From: Cytophagaceae bacterium
Lineage (GTDB): Bacteria; Bacteroidota; Bacteroidia; Cytophagales; Cyclobacteriaceae
Direction of reading: 5' to 3'
DNA: 64,000 bases
NCBI GenBank assembly: GCA_006969745.1
Contig: CP030886.1
Coordinates: forward strand, 2,825,234-2,889,233
The notes under the pieces were generated by a model, which did not search any database, was not told the DNA's origin, and saw only the letters and a program-made list of their open reading frames with translations. The position numbers and the translations under genes were made by a program. This document shows, piece by piece, positions 7,794 through 16,282 of the stretch (position 1 is its first letter; the number at the start of each line of letters is the position of its first letter).

Positions 7794-8543
7794 ATGGGAA
7801 AATTAGAAGGAAAAGTAGCCTTGATTACAGGCGGAAACAGTGGAATCGGATTGGCTACAGCCAAAACATTTATAAGTGAGGGAGCCAAAGTTGTGATTAC
7901 CGGCAGGAGAGAAGAAGCACTGGAACAGGCAGCAAAGGAAATAGGAGGAAACATAAAAACAATCCTTGCAGATGCGGCGGATATTTCAAAAACCAAAGAT
8001 GTAGTGGAGCAAACAGTAGCTGCGTTTGGAAAAATTGATATTCTCTTTGTAAATGCAGGAGTCGCCTTCTTTTCACCTCATACAGAGATCACAGAAGAAT
8101 TCTTTGATTCACAGTTCAATACAAATGTAAAAGGGCCATTTTTCCTTATCAAGGAAGCAATCCCACATTTAAATGATGGAGCAGTTATCATAGGGAATAC
8201 ATCGATTGTAGGACAAAAAGGATTTGATGGTTCAAGTGTATACTCGGCAACTAAGGCCGCATTCAGATCGATATCCAGAGTATTGGCGAGTGAACTTCGC
8301 GATAGAAAAATAAGAGTAGTAAGTGTAGCTCCGGGTCCTATTGAAACTCCGATTTATGGTAAACTTGGTATGTCTGAAGAGGAAGTAAACCAAATGGGAG
8401 CAGGCTTTGCTCAGCAAGTACCACTTGGCAGATTTGGCTCATCTGATGAACTAGCCAAAGCAGTATTATTCTTGGCATCAGATGATGCATCTTATGTCAA
8501 TGGCGTAGAATTAGAGGTTGATGGAGGATTGAGTCAGGTATAA
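7794..8543 (+). CDS. Short-chain dehydrogenase/reductase (classical SDR)
   Basis: 249 residues, the full length of a classical SDR. Rossmann motif TGGNSGIG at residues 12-19, NAG at 87-89, catalytic Ser137 in GNTSIVG and Y150-x3-K154 in SVYSATKAA. APGPIETPIYG follows, and GGLSQV closes the chain. R38-R39 after the second strand suggests preference for NADPH. It is a cytoplasmic oxidoreductase of unknown substrate, controlled by the adjacent TetR protein and followed by a strong terminator, so it forms a single-gene unit. Confidence 0.9.
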   Translation: MGKLEGKVALITGGNSGIGLATAKTFISEGAKVVITGRREEALEQAAKEIGGNIKTILADAADISKTKDVVEQTVAAFGKIDILFVNAGVAFFSPHTEITEEFFDSQFNTNVKGPFFLIKEAIPHLNDGAVIIGNTSIVGQKGFDGSSVYSATKAAFRSISRVLASELRDRKIRVVSVAPGPIETPIYGKLGMSEEEVNQMGAGFAQQVPLGRFGSSDELAKAVLFLASDDASYVNGVELEVDGGLSQV

Positions 8544-8561
8544 TTCAAAGTATTTTTTCTT

Positions 8562-8596
8562 AAACCACCTATCGGTTTCGATAGGTGGTTTTTTTA
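8562..8596 (+). terminator. Rho-independent terminator after SDR gene
   Basis: A 13-base perfect stem (AAACCACCTATCG / CGATAGGTGGTTT) with loop GTTT is followed by a run of T. It lies 18 bases after the SDR stop. Confidence 0.92.
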
Positions 8597-8624
8597 TGCT
8601 CATTGTAGTAGGCTTTTTTACACC

Positions 8625-8696
8625 TACGAAAAAAATCGTACTTTTCTTTGATTCTTTGAAAATGTCTTCTTTTATTTGAGTACGAAAAAAATCGTA
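8625..8696 (+). promoter_or_regulatory. Paired BlaI-type operators bracketing a promoter
   Basis: TACGAAAAAAATCGTA occurs identically at 8625-8640 and 8681-8696. Between them TTTG (8647-8650), 20 bases, and TTTATTTG (8671-8678) make a near-consensus Bacteroidota promoter. BlaI/MecI repressors bind TACA/TGTA-type dyads; here the arms are TACGA/TCGTA. The second copy ends five bases before the blaI ATG. Confidence 0.72.
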
Positions 8697-8701
8697 GATC
8701 A

Positions 8702-9085
8702 ATGAAAAAGGATCAACCAACAAACAGTGAGCTTGAGATTCTCTCACTATTGTGGCAGCATGAAAGCGCCACGACGAGGGAAGTACACGATATAGTCGCT
8801 CAGAATAAATCAGTAGGCTATACTTCTACCTTAAAAACCATGCAAAATATGCATGAGAAAGGACTACTCAGACGAGAGCCAAAAGGTCAGACCCATCTTT
8901 ACTTTCCGGATGTCAAGCAAGAGGATATTCAACAGGCGATGTTGGGAGGTTTTGTCAACAAGCTCTTTAATGGCTCAGCTAAAAATTTGATCTTGCAAAC
9001 CCTTGGTAATCAGAAACCATCTCCGGAAGAGCTTAGAGAAATTCGTGCGATGCTGGACAAGATAGAAAGGGAAGAAGATGCTTAA
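8702..9085 (+). CDS. BlaI/MecI-family repressor
   Basis: 127 residues. Winged helix: PTNSELEILSLLWQHESATT, EVHDIVAQNKSVGYTSTLKT, MQNMHEKGLLRREPKGQTHL. The C-terminal segment (PSPEELREIRAMLDKIERE) is the dimer arm cleaved in the staphylococcal homologues. It overlaps the following M56 peptidase gene by eight bases. In Bacteroidota such pairs are common and mostly not linked to beta-lactam resistance; no beta-lactamase is present here. It is expected to bind the twin palindromes just upstream and so control its own operon. Confidence 0.92.
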   Translation: MKKDQPTNSELEILSLLWQHESATTREVHDIVAQNKSVGYTSTLKTMQNMHEKGLLRREPKGQTHLYFPDVKQEDIQQAMLGGFVNKLFNGSAKNLILQTLGNQKPSPEELREIRAMLDKIEREEDA

Positions 9086-10457
9086 AGTATTGGCCCATAT
9101 GCTCACATGGACGTTGATTCATTCGCTTTGGATAGGAGCAGTCGTAGTTATTTTATCCAGGGCAGGTGCTGCAATGACTAACAAAGCGCACCTGAAAGGA
9201 AAAATCAGATTAGCTTCCTTGTTTTTGTTTTTAATTGCAACAGGCCTTTTTTTTCTATCTCAAATAGATTTCCGTTCAGTAGAATACTTGGAAATTCTCA
9301 TTGATGGAAATTCAAGACATGATATCGATCGTAGCCTAACTCAGCGTTTAGCCACTTGGATATCCTCCAATAGCTTACTGATTAGCATGATATGGTTGGC
9401 AGGCAGTATTCTGAATATGACAAGATATTATTTAGGGTGCTACCGGATTAAGCAAATTCGACACTTTTCGAGTCCCTGCAAGCATGCTCAGGTTTTGGAG
9501 TCCATAACTAAAATCGTTCGGCAACTTCGCATTCAATCTAAAGTAGATGTGAGAATCTCGGCTCTCATCAATTCACCCCTGACTTCTGGCTGGATAAAGC
9601 CGGTGATATACCTGCCAATTGGCATGATCACAGGATTTTCAACGGAAGAAATCGAGACCATCCTGTATCATGAAATGGTTCATATCAAGCGGAAAGATTA
9701 TTTGGTAAATCTTGTATTGGCAAGTTTAGAGACCCTGTTTTTCTTCAATCCCTTCGTGTTGGTCATCATCAAGGAAATTCGAAATGATATGGAATATGCA
9801 TGCGATGATCGGGTGATTGAATTTAATGAAAAGCTTACGTACGTCCACGCGCTGGTAAAACTTCAAGAATTAAGAATAACACATAAGCCGGGCTTGGCAG
9901 CCAAAGGAAATAACTCAGAATTTATTAAAAGGATAAACAAGATGATGAACAGAACAAACAACTCAAATGAAATGAGCAAGCTAATTCCAGGACTAATTAT
10001 TTGCTTGTTCCTAATGATTGCAATTATTGGTAGTGCCTTTATAGGTAAAGCTGAGCCTGCCAAAGAAGTAATCGATGTAAACGCGGCTAAGGTAATTCGG
10101 CAGGATACCATCAAGGTTGGTAGTAAAGAAGAACTGGGACGTAAAATTAAGGGCATCAGCAAGGATCAATTGGCTGAAACTGTTTTCGTACTAAATGGTA
10201 AAGTAGTTCCTGTCATTAGCGGTGAAAACCTTGATAAAGGCGAGACCATGATGAAGCACATCAAAAAGGAGCTGATGCGTGATGGAATTTTAAGTGCAGA
10301 AAATAAGCGTGTTAAGCTGATGTTTCAGTACTCGGATCTATTAAATGGCAAGGAAGTGCTGGGTGATAAATATCCAAAATACAAGAAGATATTTAATTCA
10401 TACTTTCCGACGTACGATAGTTACGCGACTACAAAAGTTTTCAAGTTTGATAATTAA
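9078..10457 (+). CDS. M56-family membrane metallopeptidase (BlaR1-like)
   Basis: 459 residues. Hydrophobic helices lie near 5-28, 43-62, 97-118 and 305-330. The zinc-site motif is H198-E199-M-V-H202 in YHEMVHIKRKDY, and a following EYACDDRVIEF carries the usual second motif. The C-terminal periplasmic region (about 335-459) is short and shows no penicillin-binding SxxK sensor domain, so the signal it senses is unlike BlaR1. The expected function is proteolytic inactivation of the adjacent BlaI-type repressor in response to an envelope cue. Translation is coupled to blaI. Confidence 0.88.
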   Translation: MLKVLAHMLTWTLIHSLWIGAVVVILSRAGAAMTNKAHLKGKIRLASLFLFLIATGLFFLSQIDFRSVEYLEILIDGNSRHDIDRSLTQRLATWISSNSLLISMIWLAGSILNMTRYYLGCYRIKQIRHFSSPCKHAQVLESITKIVRQLRIQSKVDVRISALINSPLTSGWIKPVIYLPIGMITGFSTEEIETILYHEMVHIKRKDYLVNLVLASLETLFFFNPFVLVIIKEIRNDMEYACDDRVIEFNEKLTYVHALVKLQELRITHKPGLAAKGNNSEFIKRINKMMNRTNNSNEMSKLIPGLIICLFLMIAIIGSAFIGKAEPAKEVIDVNAAKVIRQDTIKVGSKEELGRKIKGISKDQLAETVFVLNGKVVPVISGENLDKGETMMKHIKKELMRDGILSAENKRVKLMFQYSDLLNGKEVLGDKYPKYKKIFNSYFPTYDSYATTKVFKFDN

Positions 10458-10472
10458 TGATTTTACACAGCC

Positions 10473-10503
10473 AAAAAAGTCGCACAAAAGATGCGACTTT
10501 TTT
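10473..10503. terminator. Bidirectional terminator between M56 and anti-sigma-like genes
   Basis: AAAAAAGTCGCA / TGCGACTTTTTT form a 12-base perfect stem around a 7-base loop. T runs on both strands let it serve both convergent genes; the minus-strand gene's stop codon lies inside it. Confidence 0.88.
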
Positions 10504-10918
10504 ATTGCCTAAACATCCACTTTCTCCAGCGAAAGCTTATCATCAGGTAAATGCCGATAATATTTATGGCTGCAATAGCTACCACCATGGTTGGCGGAAT
10601 TGAAGGCAGGCTAAGTTGAGGAAATTCGAATGTCCAGTTGTTGCCAATATTCGTAAAGCCATTCTTAATCAACTGGAACATCTCAGGAGCCTCGAAAGCC
10701 ACTCCGCTGGAGTTTACCAGTAGGTAAAGCATCGTCACAGTAAAAACACTTCCCATCACCGTCCATGCTTTTTTACTGATCACAGGCTCGTATTCGAAAG
10801 CTTTCGGATTTACGTCTATGCGATGCATCACTTTTTCAGTGATGTTGGTGTTTAGTTTTACCTCGCTCTCTTCAAACAACCTTTTCAATAATTGATCTTC
10901 GTGATTCATATCTATCAT
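10502..10918 (-). CDS. Putative membrane anti-sigma factor
   Basis: 138 residues. The first 55 are soluble and helical (NHEDQLLKRLFEESEVKLNT, EKVMHRIDVNP), followed by two membrane helices at about 69-85 and 108-127 and a basic C-terminus (RWRKWMFRQ). No zinc-binding HxxxCxxC motif is present. It overlaps the sigma factor gene by four bases (ATGA), the standard arrangement for sigma/anti-sigma pairs, and a cytoplasmic N-terminus before the membrane helices fits. Sequence similarity to a named family is not evident to me; the role is inferred from context. Confidence 0.65.
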   Translation of the reverse strand: MIDMNHEDQLLKRLFEESEVKLNTNITEKVMHRIDVNPKAFEYEPVISKKAWTVMGSVFTVTMLYLLVNSSGVAFEAPEMFQLIKNGFTNIGNNWTFEFPQLSLPSIPPTMVVAIAAINIIGIYLMISFRWRKWMFRQ

Positions 10919-11481
10919 AATGTTGATTGTTTAACACCCATGTCTTTTAATATTTCCAACAACTTTTTCCTACTTCTATGTAAAAGTATCTTCACATTGG
11001 AAAGAGTCAAATCAGTCACATCACAAATTTCCTGAAGTGACAGTTCCTGATAGTAAAAAAGTGTGACAGCCGATCGTTCATCCGGCTTCAACTGTGCCAG
11101 CGCACGATTTAATACCTGCTGTCGGTCTTCAAGATGCAAATCTTTAGATGGTGAATTCACAATGTTTCCTACACTAGAGTTAGTCACATTATCTAATGAA
11201 ACCTTCGTCGGCACCTTCTTCCTAAAGTGCGTTAGACAGTTGCGATGTGCTATCCGAATCAGCCATGTCGAAAACGAGGCATCACCTCTAAATTGACTAA
11301 GCGAGCGATAAGCTTTCACAAATGTGTCTTGCACCATTTCTTCTGCATCCTCCCGATTATTCATCAGGTAATTCACATAGTTGAAAACCTTGCTTTCATA
11401 CTTATCTACCAAAATGGCAAAATTGCGCCATTCGCCCTTTAGGATACGATCGATAAGTTCAGCCTCGGTTTTCATGTTCAT
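10915..11481 (-). CDS. ECF-type RNA polymerase sigma factor
   Basis: 188 residues. Region 2: FAILVDKYESKVFNYVNYLM, EDAEEMVQDTFVKAYRSLSQ, FSTWLIRIAHRNCLTHFRKK. Region 4: LKPDERSAVTLFYYQELSLQ and EICDVTDLTLSNVKILLHRS, followed by RKKLLEIL. Two ATGs are possible, 11481 and 11475; the second fits better with a promoter element ending only a few bases upstream. It forms an operon with the putative anti-sigma gene and is divergent from a DUF6249 gene. The shared upstream region holds two mirrored copies of what looks like its own promoter, suggesting autoregulation and joint control of the divergent gene. Confidence 0.93.
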   Translation of the reverse strand: MNMKTEAELIDRILKGEWRNFAILVDKYESKVFNYVNYLMNNREDAEEMVQDTFVKAYRSLSQFRGDASFSTWLIRIAHRNCLTHFRKKVPTKVSLDNVTNSSVGNIVNSPSKDLHLEDRQQVLNRALAQLKPDERSAVTLFYYQELSLQEICDVTDLTLSNVKILLHRSRKKLLEILKDMGVKQSTL

Positions 11482-11487
11482 TTTCAG

Positions 11488-11564
11488 CTTTGACTACCAA
11501 AGCCTATTATAGGTTACGATATTTTTCACTTTTTGTAACCTCTTTTCACAAGCGGTAGTCAAAG
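11488..11564. promoter_or_regulatory. Mirrored divergent ECF promoters (nested dyad)
   Basis: CTTTGACTACC (11488-11498) and GGTAGTCAAAG (11554-11564) are perfect 11-base inverted copies. Inside them AGGTTAC (11511-11517) and GTAACCT (11535-11541) are perfect 7-base inverted copies. Both pairs are centred on position 11526, and both 12-base gaps between outer and inner arms are equal. Read outward, each half is GTAACCT-N12-GGTAGTC, which resembles an ECF -35 box and a -10 box ending in GTC. One half points to the sigma gene, the other to the DUF6249 gene. Confidence 0.68.
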
Positions 11565-11603
11565 AGAGCAAAACAGTAACAAACAACAATTTAAATTATA
11601 CAC

Positions 11604-11948
11604 ATGGAACCATTAATAGTTTTCCTGGCACTCTTCGGAACCATCTTCGGAATAGCCTATGTCTATTTGACCACCAGAAACAAAGAACGCCTGGCGCTTA
11701 TTGAAAAGGGAGTAGAAGCTTCTTTGTTCAATACCAAAGGGTCAAAATTTTCCATCGCTAAGTTTATTCTCAACATAGCTTTACTTTTTATGGGCATTGG
11801 AGCCGGCATTTTCATTGGCGACTTACTTTCAGATAGTCTGAACATGAAGGAAGAAGTGACCATCCCTTCCATGCTCTTTATTTTCGGAGGGCTCGGCCTT
11901 GTTGCAGGCTTCTTCATCACCAGAAACATGGAGTCAAAAGACGACTAA
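11604..11948 (+). CDS. DUF6249-type membrane protein
   Basis: 114 residues with three hydrophobic segments: about 3-21 (VFLALFGTIFGIAYVYLTT), 53-73 and 88-106, and a cytoplasmic basic stretch between (RNKERLALIEKG). The pattern, including ERLALIEKG soon after the first helix, matches the DUF6249 family, which in Bacteroidota is repeatedly found beside ECF sigma genes. It shares the symmetric promoter region with the sigma factor, so it is probably a member of that sigma regulon. Molecular function is unknown. Confidence 0.82.
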   Translation: MEPLIVFLALFGTIFGIAYVYLTTRNKERLALIEKGVEASLFNTKGSKFSIAKFILNIALLFMGIGAGIFIGDLLSDSLNMKEEVTIPSMLFIFGGLGLVAGFFITRNMESKDD

Positions 11949-11974
11949 AAAAGACCAACAATTGCGTTGTAAAT

Positions 11975-12009
11975 AGGGTACAAGGAGCATGGCTTGTGCC
12001 CTTTTTTTA
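11975..12009 (+). terminator. Rho-independent terminator
   Basis: AGGGTACAAG / CTTGTGCCCT form a ten-base stem with one G-T pair, followed by seven T. It ends the DUF6249 transcript and lies against the end of the convergent gene. Confidence 0.82.
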
Positions 12010-12010
12010 T

Positions 12011-12946
12011 TCAATCAAACTGCTCCGCATACTTGCTTGCTGCAAGAAAAGCTTCAAAGTCTTTGATTCTCATAATGTCGGCAATGGCTTTCTTTTTATC
12101 AGGCATATTTTCGTAGTAAGCCCTGGTAATTTTATATCCCATCCAATATCCTAAATCATTAGGTCTACCTTCTTGAGAACCGTATAGCCAGCCATCAAAA
12201 TCTTTCTCCAGCATGCGATCTTTAAATTCCATCCAAAGTTCTTCCTCTTTTGGATTGGCAAAATCATGAACATGCTCATTGATGTGTTTTCCCGAGACCA
12301 ATTCTGCTATGAAGTCTGCCGCACCTTCCTTGATAGAAGCGGCCAACAAGGTACCACCATCATATCGCTGTTGAAAGTGTACCAGCTCATGAACTACAAT
12401 GTGTGGAATTTCATCAACAGACCTAATCACACTTAAATGCCATTTACTTAATTCATCTTTCGGCGTGTTGGGTGTAAGGCCATACATATCTGCACCGATG
12501 ATAAGCCCGTGCTTGGATGTTGTGCCACCGGAGTTCATCGTTCCTATTACGAAGTATACATCCGGAAAAATAGATTCAGGATATATCTCTTTCATTTTAG
12601 CCAAATACCCTTTGACGGTACCTTCCTGATCGGCAATTAAAGGAGTGATGTCTCGCAATGATGCATAGTATTTTGGCCTTTTTTTAATTAATGCTGCAAG
12701 TTTATCAGCATTTTCAATACGGCCTTTAATGAATCCTTTCAAACCTTTTGATCCCTTTTTGAGATAATAGGTATCTAGTTCTTCAGCATTATACGCTGGT
12801 AAAAATTGATCGTAAGCCTTCCAGAAATTGTCGATATCACTGGTGACAAAATTTATCTTTTCAGGATCTGTATTCTGACTGTTTCCAAAAAAATAACTCA
12901 ACAACAGAATGGCGATCAGTACCGTCTTAAGCTTTGAAGTTTTCAT
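12011..12946 (-). CDS. Exported DUF2268-type putative zinc metalloprotease
   Basis: 311 residues. An N-terminal signal peptide spans about residues 1-23 (LIAILLLSYFFGNSQ). The zinc motif H186-E-L-V-H190 (VVHELVHFQQ) is followed after 16 residues by E207-G in KEGAADFIAEL, the gluzincin-like third ligand. These features match the DUF2268 group of predicted Zn-dependent proteases seen in Bacteroidota. It is expected in the periplasm or at the outer face. The gene is monocistronic, convergent with the DUF6249 gene, and has a 127-base gap to the next minus-strand gene. Confidence 0.8.
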   Translation of the reverse strand: MKTSKLKTVLIAILLLSYFFGNSQNTDPEKINFVTSDIDNFWKAYDQFLPAYNAEELDTYYLKKGSKGLKGFIKGRIENADKLAALIKKRPKYYASLRDITPLIADQEGTVKGYLAKMKEIYPESIFPDVYFVIGTMNSGGTTSKHGLIIGADMYGLTPNTPKDELSKWHLSVIRSVDEIPHIVVHELVHFQQRYDGGTLLAASIKEGAADFIAELVSGKHINEHVHDFANPKEEELWMEFKDRMLEKDFDGWLYGSQEGRPNDLGYWMGYKITRAYYENMPDKKKAIADIMRIKDFEAFLAASKYAEQFD

Positions 12947-13073
12947 AGTGTTCGGGATTTGAAGTGATCAAGTGTTATTCAAATCCAATTTAGCTCAATG
13001 AACACATTCCATCAATCCCATTTTTTGTCTGTCTACTAAATGTAAACGTGGTGCAGTAACCAGATTTGTGGAT

Positions 13074-13523
13074 TTAATCCTTCACAAACCATCGAAATGA
13101 ATTGGTACGAAGCTTATGATCCACAATCTCTCCGGTTATGGTGTTTCGAGTCATGGCGTCCATTTTGCCATTGGTTCCACCGATAAATACCCATTCAAGA
13201 TTTTCTTTTAATTGTATTGTTCCCTCGTCGAAATTCGGGGATTGGCCAATAATGGGACGAATTTGTGCATGGACTATTGAATCACTCTGGATGGTCAGGA
13301 AAGCAGCATCTGCTACATGCTCTACGCTTATTTTCTTTACCGACGGATGTTGAAAACCCCAGCCAATTCGAATCTCTTTTCCGGTTCGAACCGCCTCTTT
13401 AAGCGCTTCTATATTTCCTGTAATCGCTTTACCCGATTTGTCATTTTCATATATCAATTTCCATTCTTGTGCTGTGAGTTGAACTGACAGAAGCAAGGCA
13501 AAAAATGTAATTAGCGTTTTCAT
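13074..13523 (-). CDS. Exported hypothetical protein
   Basis: 149 residues with a signal peptide (TLITFFALLLSVQLTAQ, cleavage near 18-19). The mature part is beta-rich (WKLIYENDKSGKAITGNIEA, EIRIGWGFQHPSVKKISVEH) and ends NSFRWFVKD. I do not recognise a characterised family. It lies upstream of, and in the same direction as, the DUF2268 gene, but with a 127-base gap, so shared transcription is uncertain. Confidence 0.72.
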   Translation of the reverse strand: MKTLITFFALLLSVQLTAQEWKLIYENDKSGKAITGNIEALKEAVRTGKEIRIGWGFQHPSVKKISVEHVADAAFLTIQSDSIVHAQIRPIIGQSPNFDEGTIQLKENLEWVFIGGTNGKMDAMTRNTITGEIVDHKLRTNSFRWFVKD

Positions 13524-13768
13524 AGTTGTTGGTATTTGTATGTACTTACTGACGACATCTTTCTAAAGAGGTTCGATAATTCACTTCATCCCCTGAATTT
13601 CAGCGGTACTGTCTGTAAAGTATTTGCATCCTGATTCGAAAATATTTGTTTGATATAAGGATTTCAAAGCAATAATGATCGCGTATACATAATGTAGTGT
13701 AAATGAAAACAGGAAGTGGCCAATCAATTGAGGTATGACTAATGATCGGGTCATACTAACTTCGCCAA

Positions 13769-16282
13769 ATGCCTTTCGATCCCAAGTCCATAGACCTTCC
13801 CATAGTCGAGATTCTTGATGACATCAAATCTCAACTTCAGGAAGAGAACACCCTCATCGTACATGCTCCACCCGGTGCAGGTAAAAGCACGCTTATTCCT
13901 ATCGTGCTGATGGAAGAAACATGGCTGAAGGGACAGAAGATCATCATGCTGGAGCCTCGAAGACTAGCTGCACGGTCCATTGCTATGCGGTTGTCAGAAT
14001 TGTTGGGTGAGAAAGTAGGAGAGACGGTCGGCTACCGGATTCGCTTTGAAACCAAAGTAAGTGAAGCTACGAAGGTGGAAGTAGTCACTGAAGGAATTCT
14101 CACTCGAATGCTGCACGGCGATAATTCATTGGAAGGTGTCGGGTTGGTCATTTTTGATGAATTTCATGAACGGAGCATTCACGCAGATGTGGCACTTGCA
14201 CTTTGCCGAGAATCACAGCAAGTGCTTCGCCCAGATTTGAAGATCATGGTTATGTCTGCCACGCTCAACATGCCTCAGCTGACCCAATCGCTGAAAGCAC
14301 CTGTAGTCGAAAGTCAAGGGCGACAATACCCGGTAGATATTTTGTATGAAGGTGATCAGGATCAATTCATGATCCCGGAAATGACTGCCAATACGGTCGT
14401 GAAGGCATCCAAAGCACATGAAGGCGATATATTGGTATTTCTTCCCGGGCAAGGCGAGATCACCAAATGTGCAGGCATTTTGAAATCTAAGCTTCGCAGC
14501 TTTTCCATCCATCCTCTGTATGGACAGTTACCTTACAACAAGCAGAAAGCAGCCATTCTTCCGGACAGAGAAGGAAGAAGGAAAGTGGTGTTGGCTACCA
14601 ACATTGCAGAAACAAGTCTGACGATTGAAGGCATCAAAGTGGTGGTAGATACAGGTTTTGGTCGCACCATGAAATGGGACCCGAAATCCGGACTTTCCAG
14701 ATTAGAAACCGTGCAGATATCCAAAGATTCAGCAGATCAGCGGGCAGGTAGAGCGGGGCGATTAAGTCCGGGGGTATGCTACCGCATGTGGTCCAAAGTG
14801 ACGGATGGACGCCTGCAGGCGCACCGTACACCTGAGATTCTGGAATCTGATCTGTCTTCACTTGCGTTGGATTTGGCCAGCTGGGGAATCAGCGATCCGA
14901 TGAGTTTAACCTGGCTTTCGCCACCACCAAGAGGAGCCTGGCAAGCCGCCGTGCAAACACTGCACGAAGTAGAAGCACTGGAAAATGGGCGAATAACTGA
15001 TCACGGAAAAGAAGTGCATCGATTGCCGTGCCATCCAAGATTGGCGCACATGATGCTCATGGCAGAGGAGGAAGGGCTGGTGAGTCTGGCAGCAGATGTT
15101 GCGGCACTGCTGGAAGAACGCGATCCACTGGGTAGAGAAGCAGGTATCGACATCAATAGCCGAATAGAAGCGCTGAGAACACATCGCAGAGAAGAAAGAA
15201 AAGGAGGTCGATTTGATCGCATAGAGAAAATTGCCGGTTCGTATCGACAGCTTTTTGATGCGGAGGTGGACAATGATCCCTTTGATCCGTATGAGACAGG
15301 ATTGCTGCTCACGCATGCTTTCCCGGAACGGATTGCTTTTGCACGACCAGGCAACAATGCACAATTCAAGCTTGCAAATGGACGTATCGCGATGGCCGGA
15401 CACAAAGATGATCTGGCACATGAATCGTGGCTGGCGATTGCAAATTTGGATGCACGAGATGGTATGGGCAAGATATTCATGGCTTCTCCACTCAACCCGA
15501 AGGATTTGGCTCCACGCGTGAAAGAAGTAGAGGTAGTGGAGTGGGATACCGAAGATGGCGGACTCAATGCCAGCAAAGATTTGCGAATAGGAAATATTGT
15601 ATTGAAGTCTGTACCGCTACCGGATCCGGATCCTTCACATTTGAAAGACGCCATCGTTCAGGCAATTAAGCGAGAAGGACGCACGCTCTTGGATTGGAAT
15701 GAAGAGGTAGAGCAATTACAAAACAGGATTAAGAGCCTAAAAAAATGGCTATCGTCCTCTAAAAAGCTGTCGTCCCACGACTTGCCTGATCTCAGCATAG
15801 AAACTTTGTTGATGACCAACGAAGAGTGGTTATCTCCATATCTGGATGATGTCAAGAATCCACGAGACTTGAAGAAAATCAATCTATATGATGTGCTGCT
15901 ACATTCTATGGATTATGAGAAACAGCAGGAATTGAACAGGCTGGCACCTGCTAAAATGGAAGTGCCCAGCGGCTCCAGCATCAAGATCATGTACAGAGAC
16001 AATGGCGAGGCGCCTGTTTTAGCTGCGCGCATTCAGGAGCTGTTTGGCATGGCCGAAACACCGACGGTCAATGATGGAAAGCAGCCGTTGCTCATTCATT
16101 TATTATCGCCGGGCTTCAAGCCTGTGCAGGTCACATCCGACCTCAAAAACTTCTGGAACGAAACGTATTTCGACGTGCGCAAAGACCTGAAAGGACGCTA
16201 TCCCAAACACCACTGGCCCGACGACCCATGGACTGCTGAAGCGGTAAGAGGAGTGAAGCGGCCGCATGGCGGCAGCAAATAA
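13769..16282 (+). CDS. hrpB: ATP-dependent RNA helicase HrpB
   Basis: 837 residues, the normal HrpB length. DEAH-box helicase core: Walker A PPGAGKST (34-41), D130-E-F-H133 in VIFDEFHERS, motif III SAT, motif V ATNIAETSLTIEG and motif VI DQRAGRAGR. The ratchet and HrpB-specific C-terminal region continue to the end (GRYPKHHWPDDPW is a hallmark). The biological role of HrpB is poorly defined; it is an accessory, non-essential RNA helicase in E. coli. The gene is visibly richer in G+C than its surroundings (30 of 60 bases in the line at 15121) and is followed by a repeat cluster. Confidence 0.95.
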   Translation: MPFDPKSIDLPIVEILDDIKSQLQEENTLIVHAPPGAGKSTLIPIVLMEETWLKGQKIIMLEPRRLAARSIAMRLSELLGEKVGETVGYRIRFETKVSEATKVEVVTEGILTRMLHGDNSLEGVGLVIFDEFHERSIHADVALALCRESQQVLRPDLKIMVMSATLNMPQLTQSLKAPVVESQGRQYPVDILYEGDQDQFMIPEMTANTVVKASKAHEGDILVFLPGQGEITKCAGILKSKLRSFSIHPLYGQLPYNKQKAAILPDREGRRKVVLATNIAETSLTIEGIKVVVDTGFGRTMKWDPKSGLSRLETVQISKDSADQRAGRAGRLSPGVCYRMWSKVTDGRLQAHRTPEILESDLSSLALDLASWGISDPMSLTWLSPPPRGAWQAAVQTLHEVEALENGRITDHGKEVHRLPCHPRLAHMMLMAEEEGLVSLAADVAALLEERDPLGREAGIDINSRIEALRTHRREERKGGRFDRIEKIAGSYRQLFDAEVDNDPFDPYETGLLLTHAFPERIAFARPGNNAQFKLANGRIAMAGHKDDLAHESWLAIANLDARDGMGKIFMASPLNPKDLAPRVKEVEVVEWDTEDGGLNASKDLRIGNIVLKSVPLPDPDPSHLKDAIVQAIKREGRTLLDWNEEVEQLQNRIKSLKKWLSSSKKLSSHDLPDLSIETLLMTNEEWLSPYLDDVKNPRDLKKINLYDVLLHSMDYEKQQELNRLAPAKMEVPSGSSIKIMYRDNGEAPVLAARIQELFGMAETPTVNDGKQPLLIHLLSPGFKPVQVTSDLKNFWNETYFDVRKDLKGRYPKHHWPDDPWTAEAVRGVKRPHGGSK

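Noticed and set aside
8702..10457. Beta-lactam resistance operon
   Set aside because: No beta-lactamase or PBP2a gene is present and the M56 protein lacks the penicillin-sensor domain.
15001..15654. Open frame of 217 codons on the minus strand within hrpB
   Set aside because: It is serine- and arginine-rich, lacks motifs, and lies wholly opposite the well-conserved helicase; it is a shadow of a GC-rich gene.
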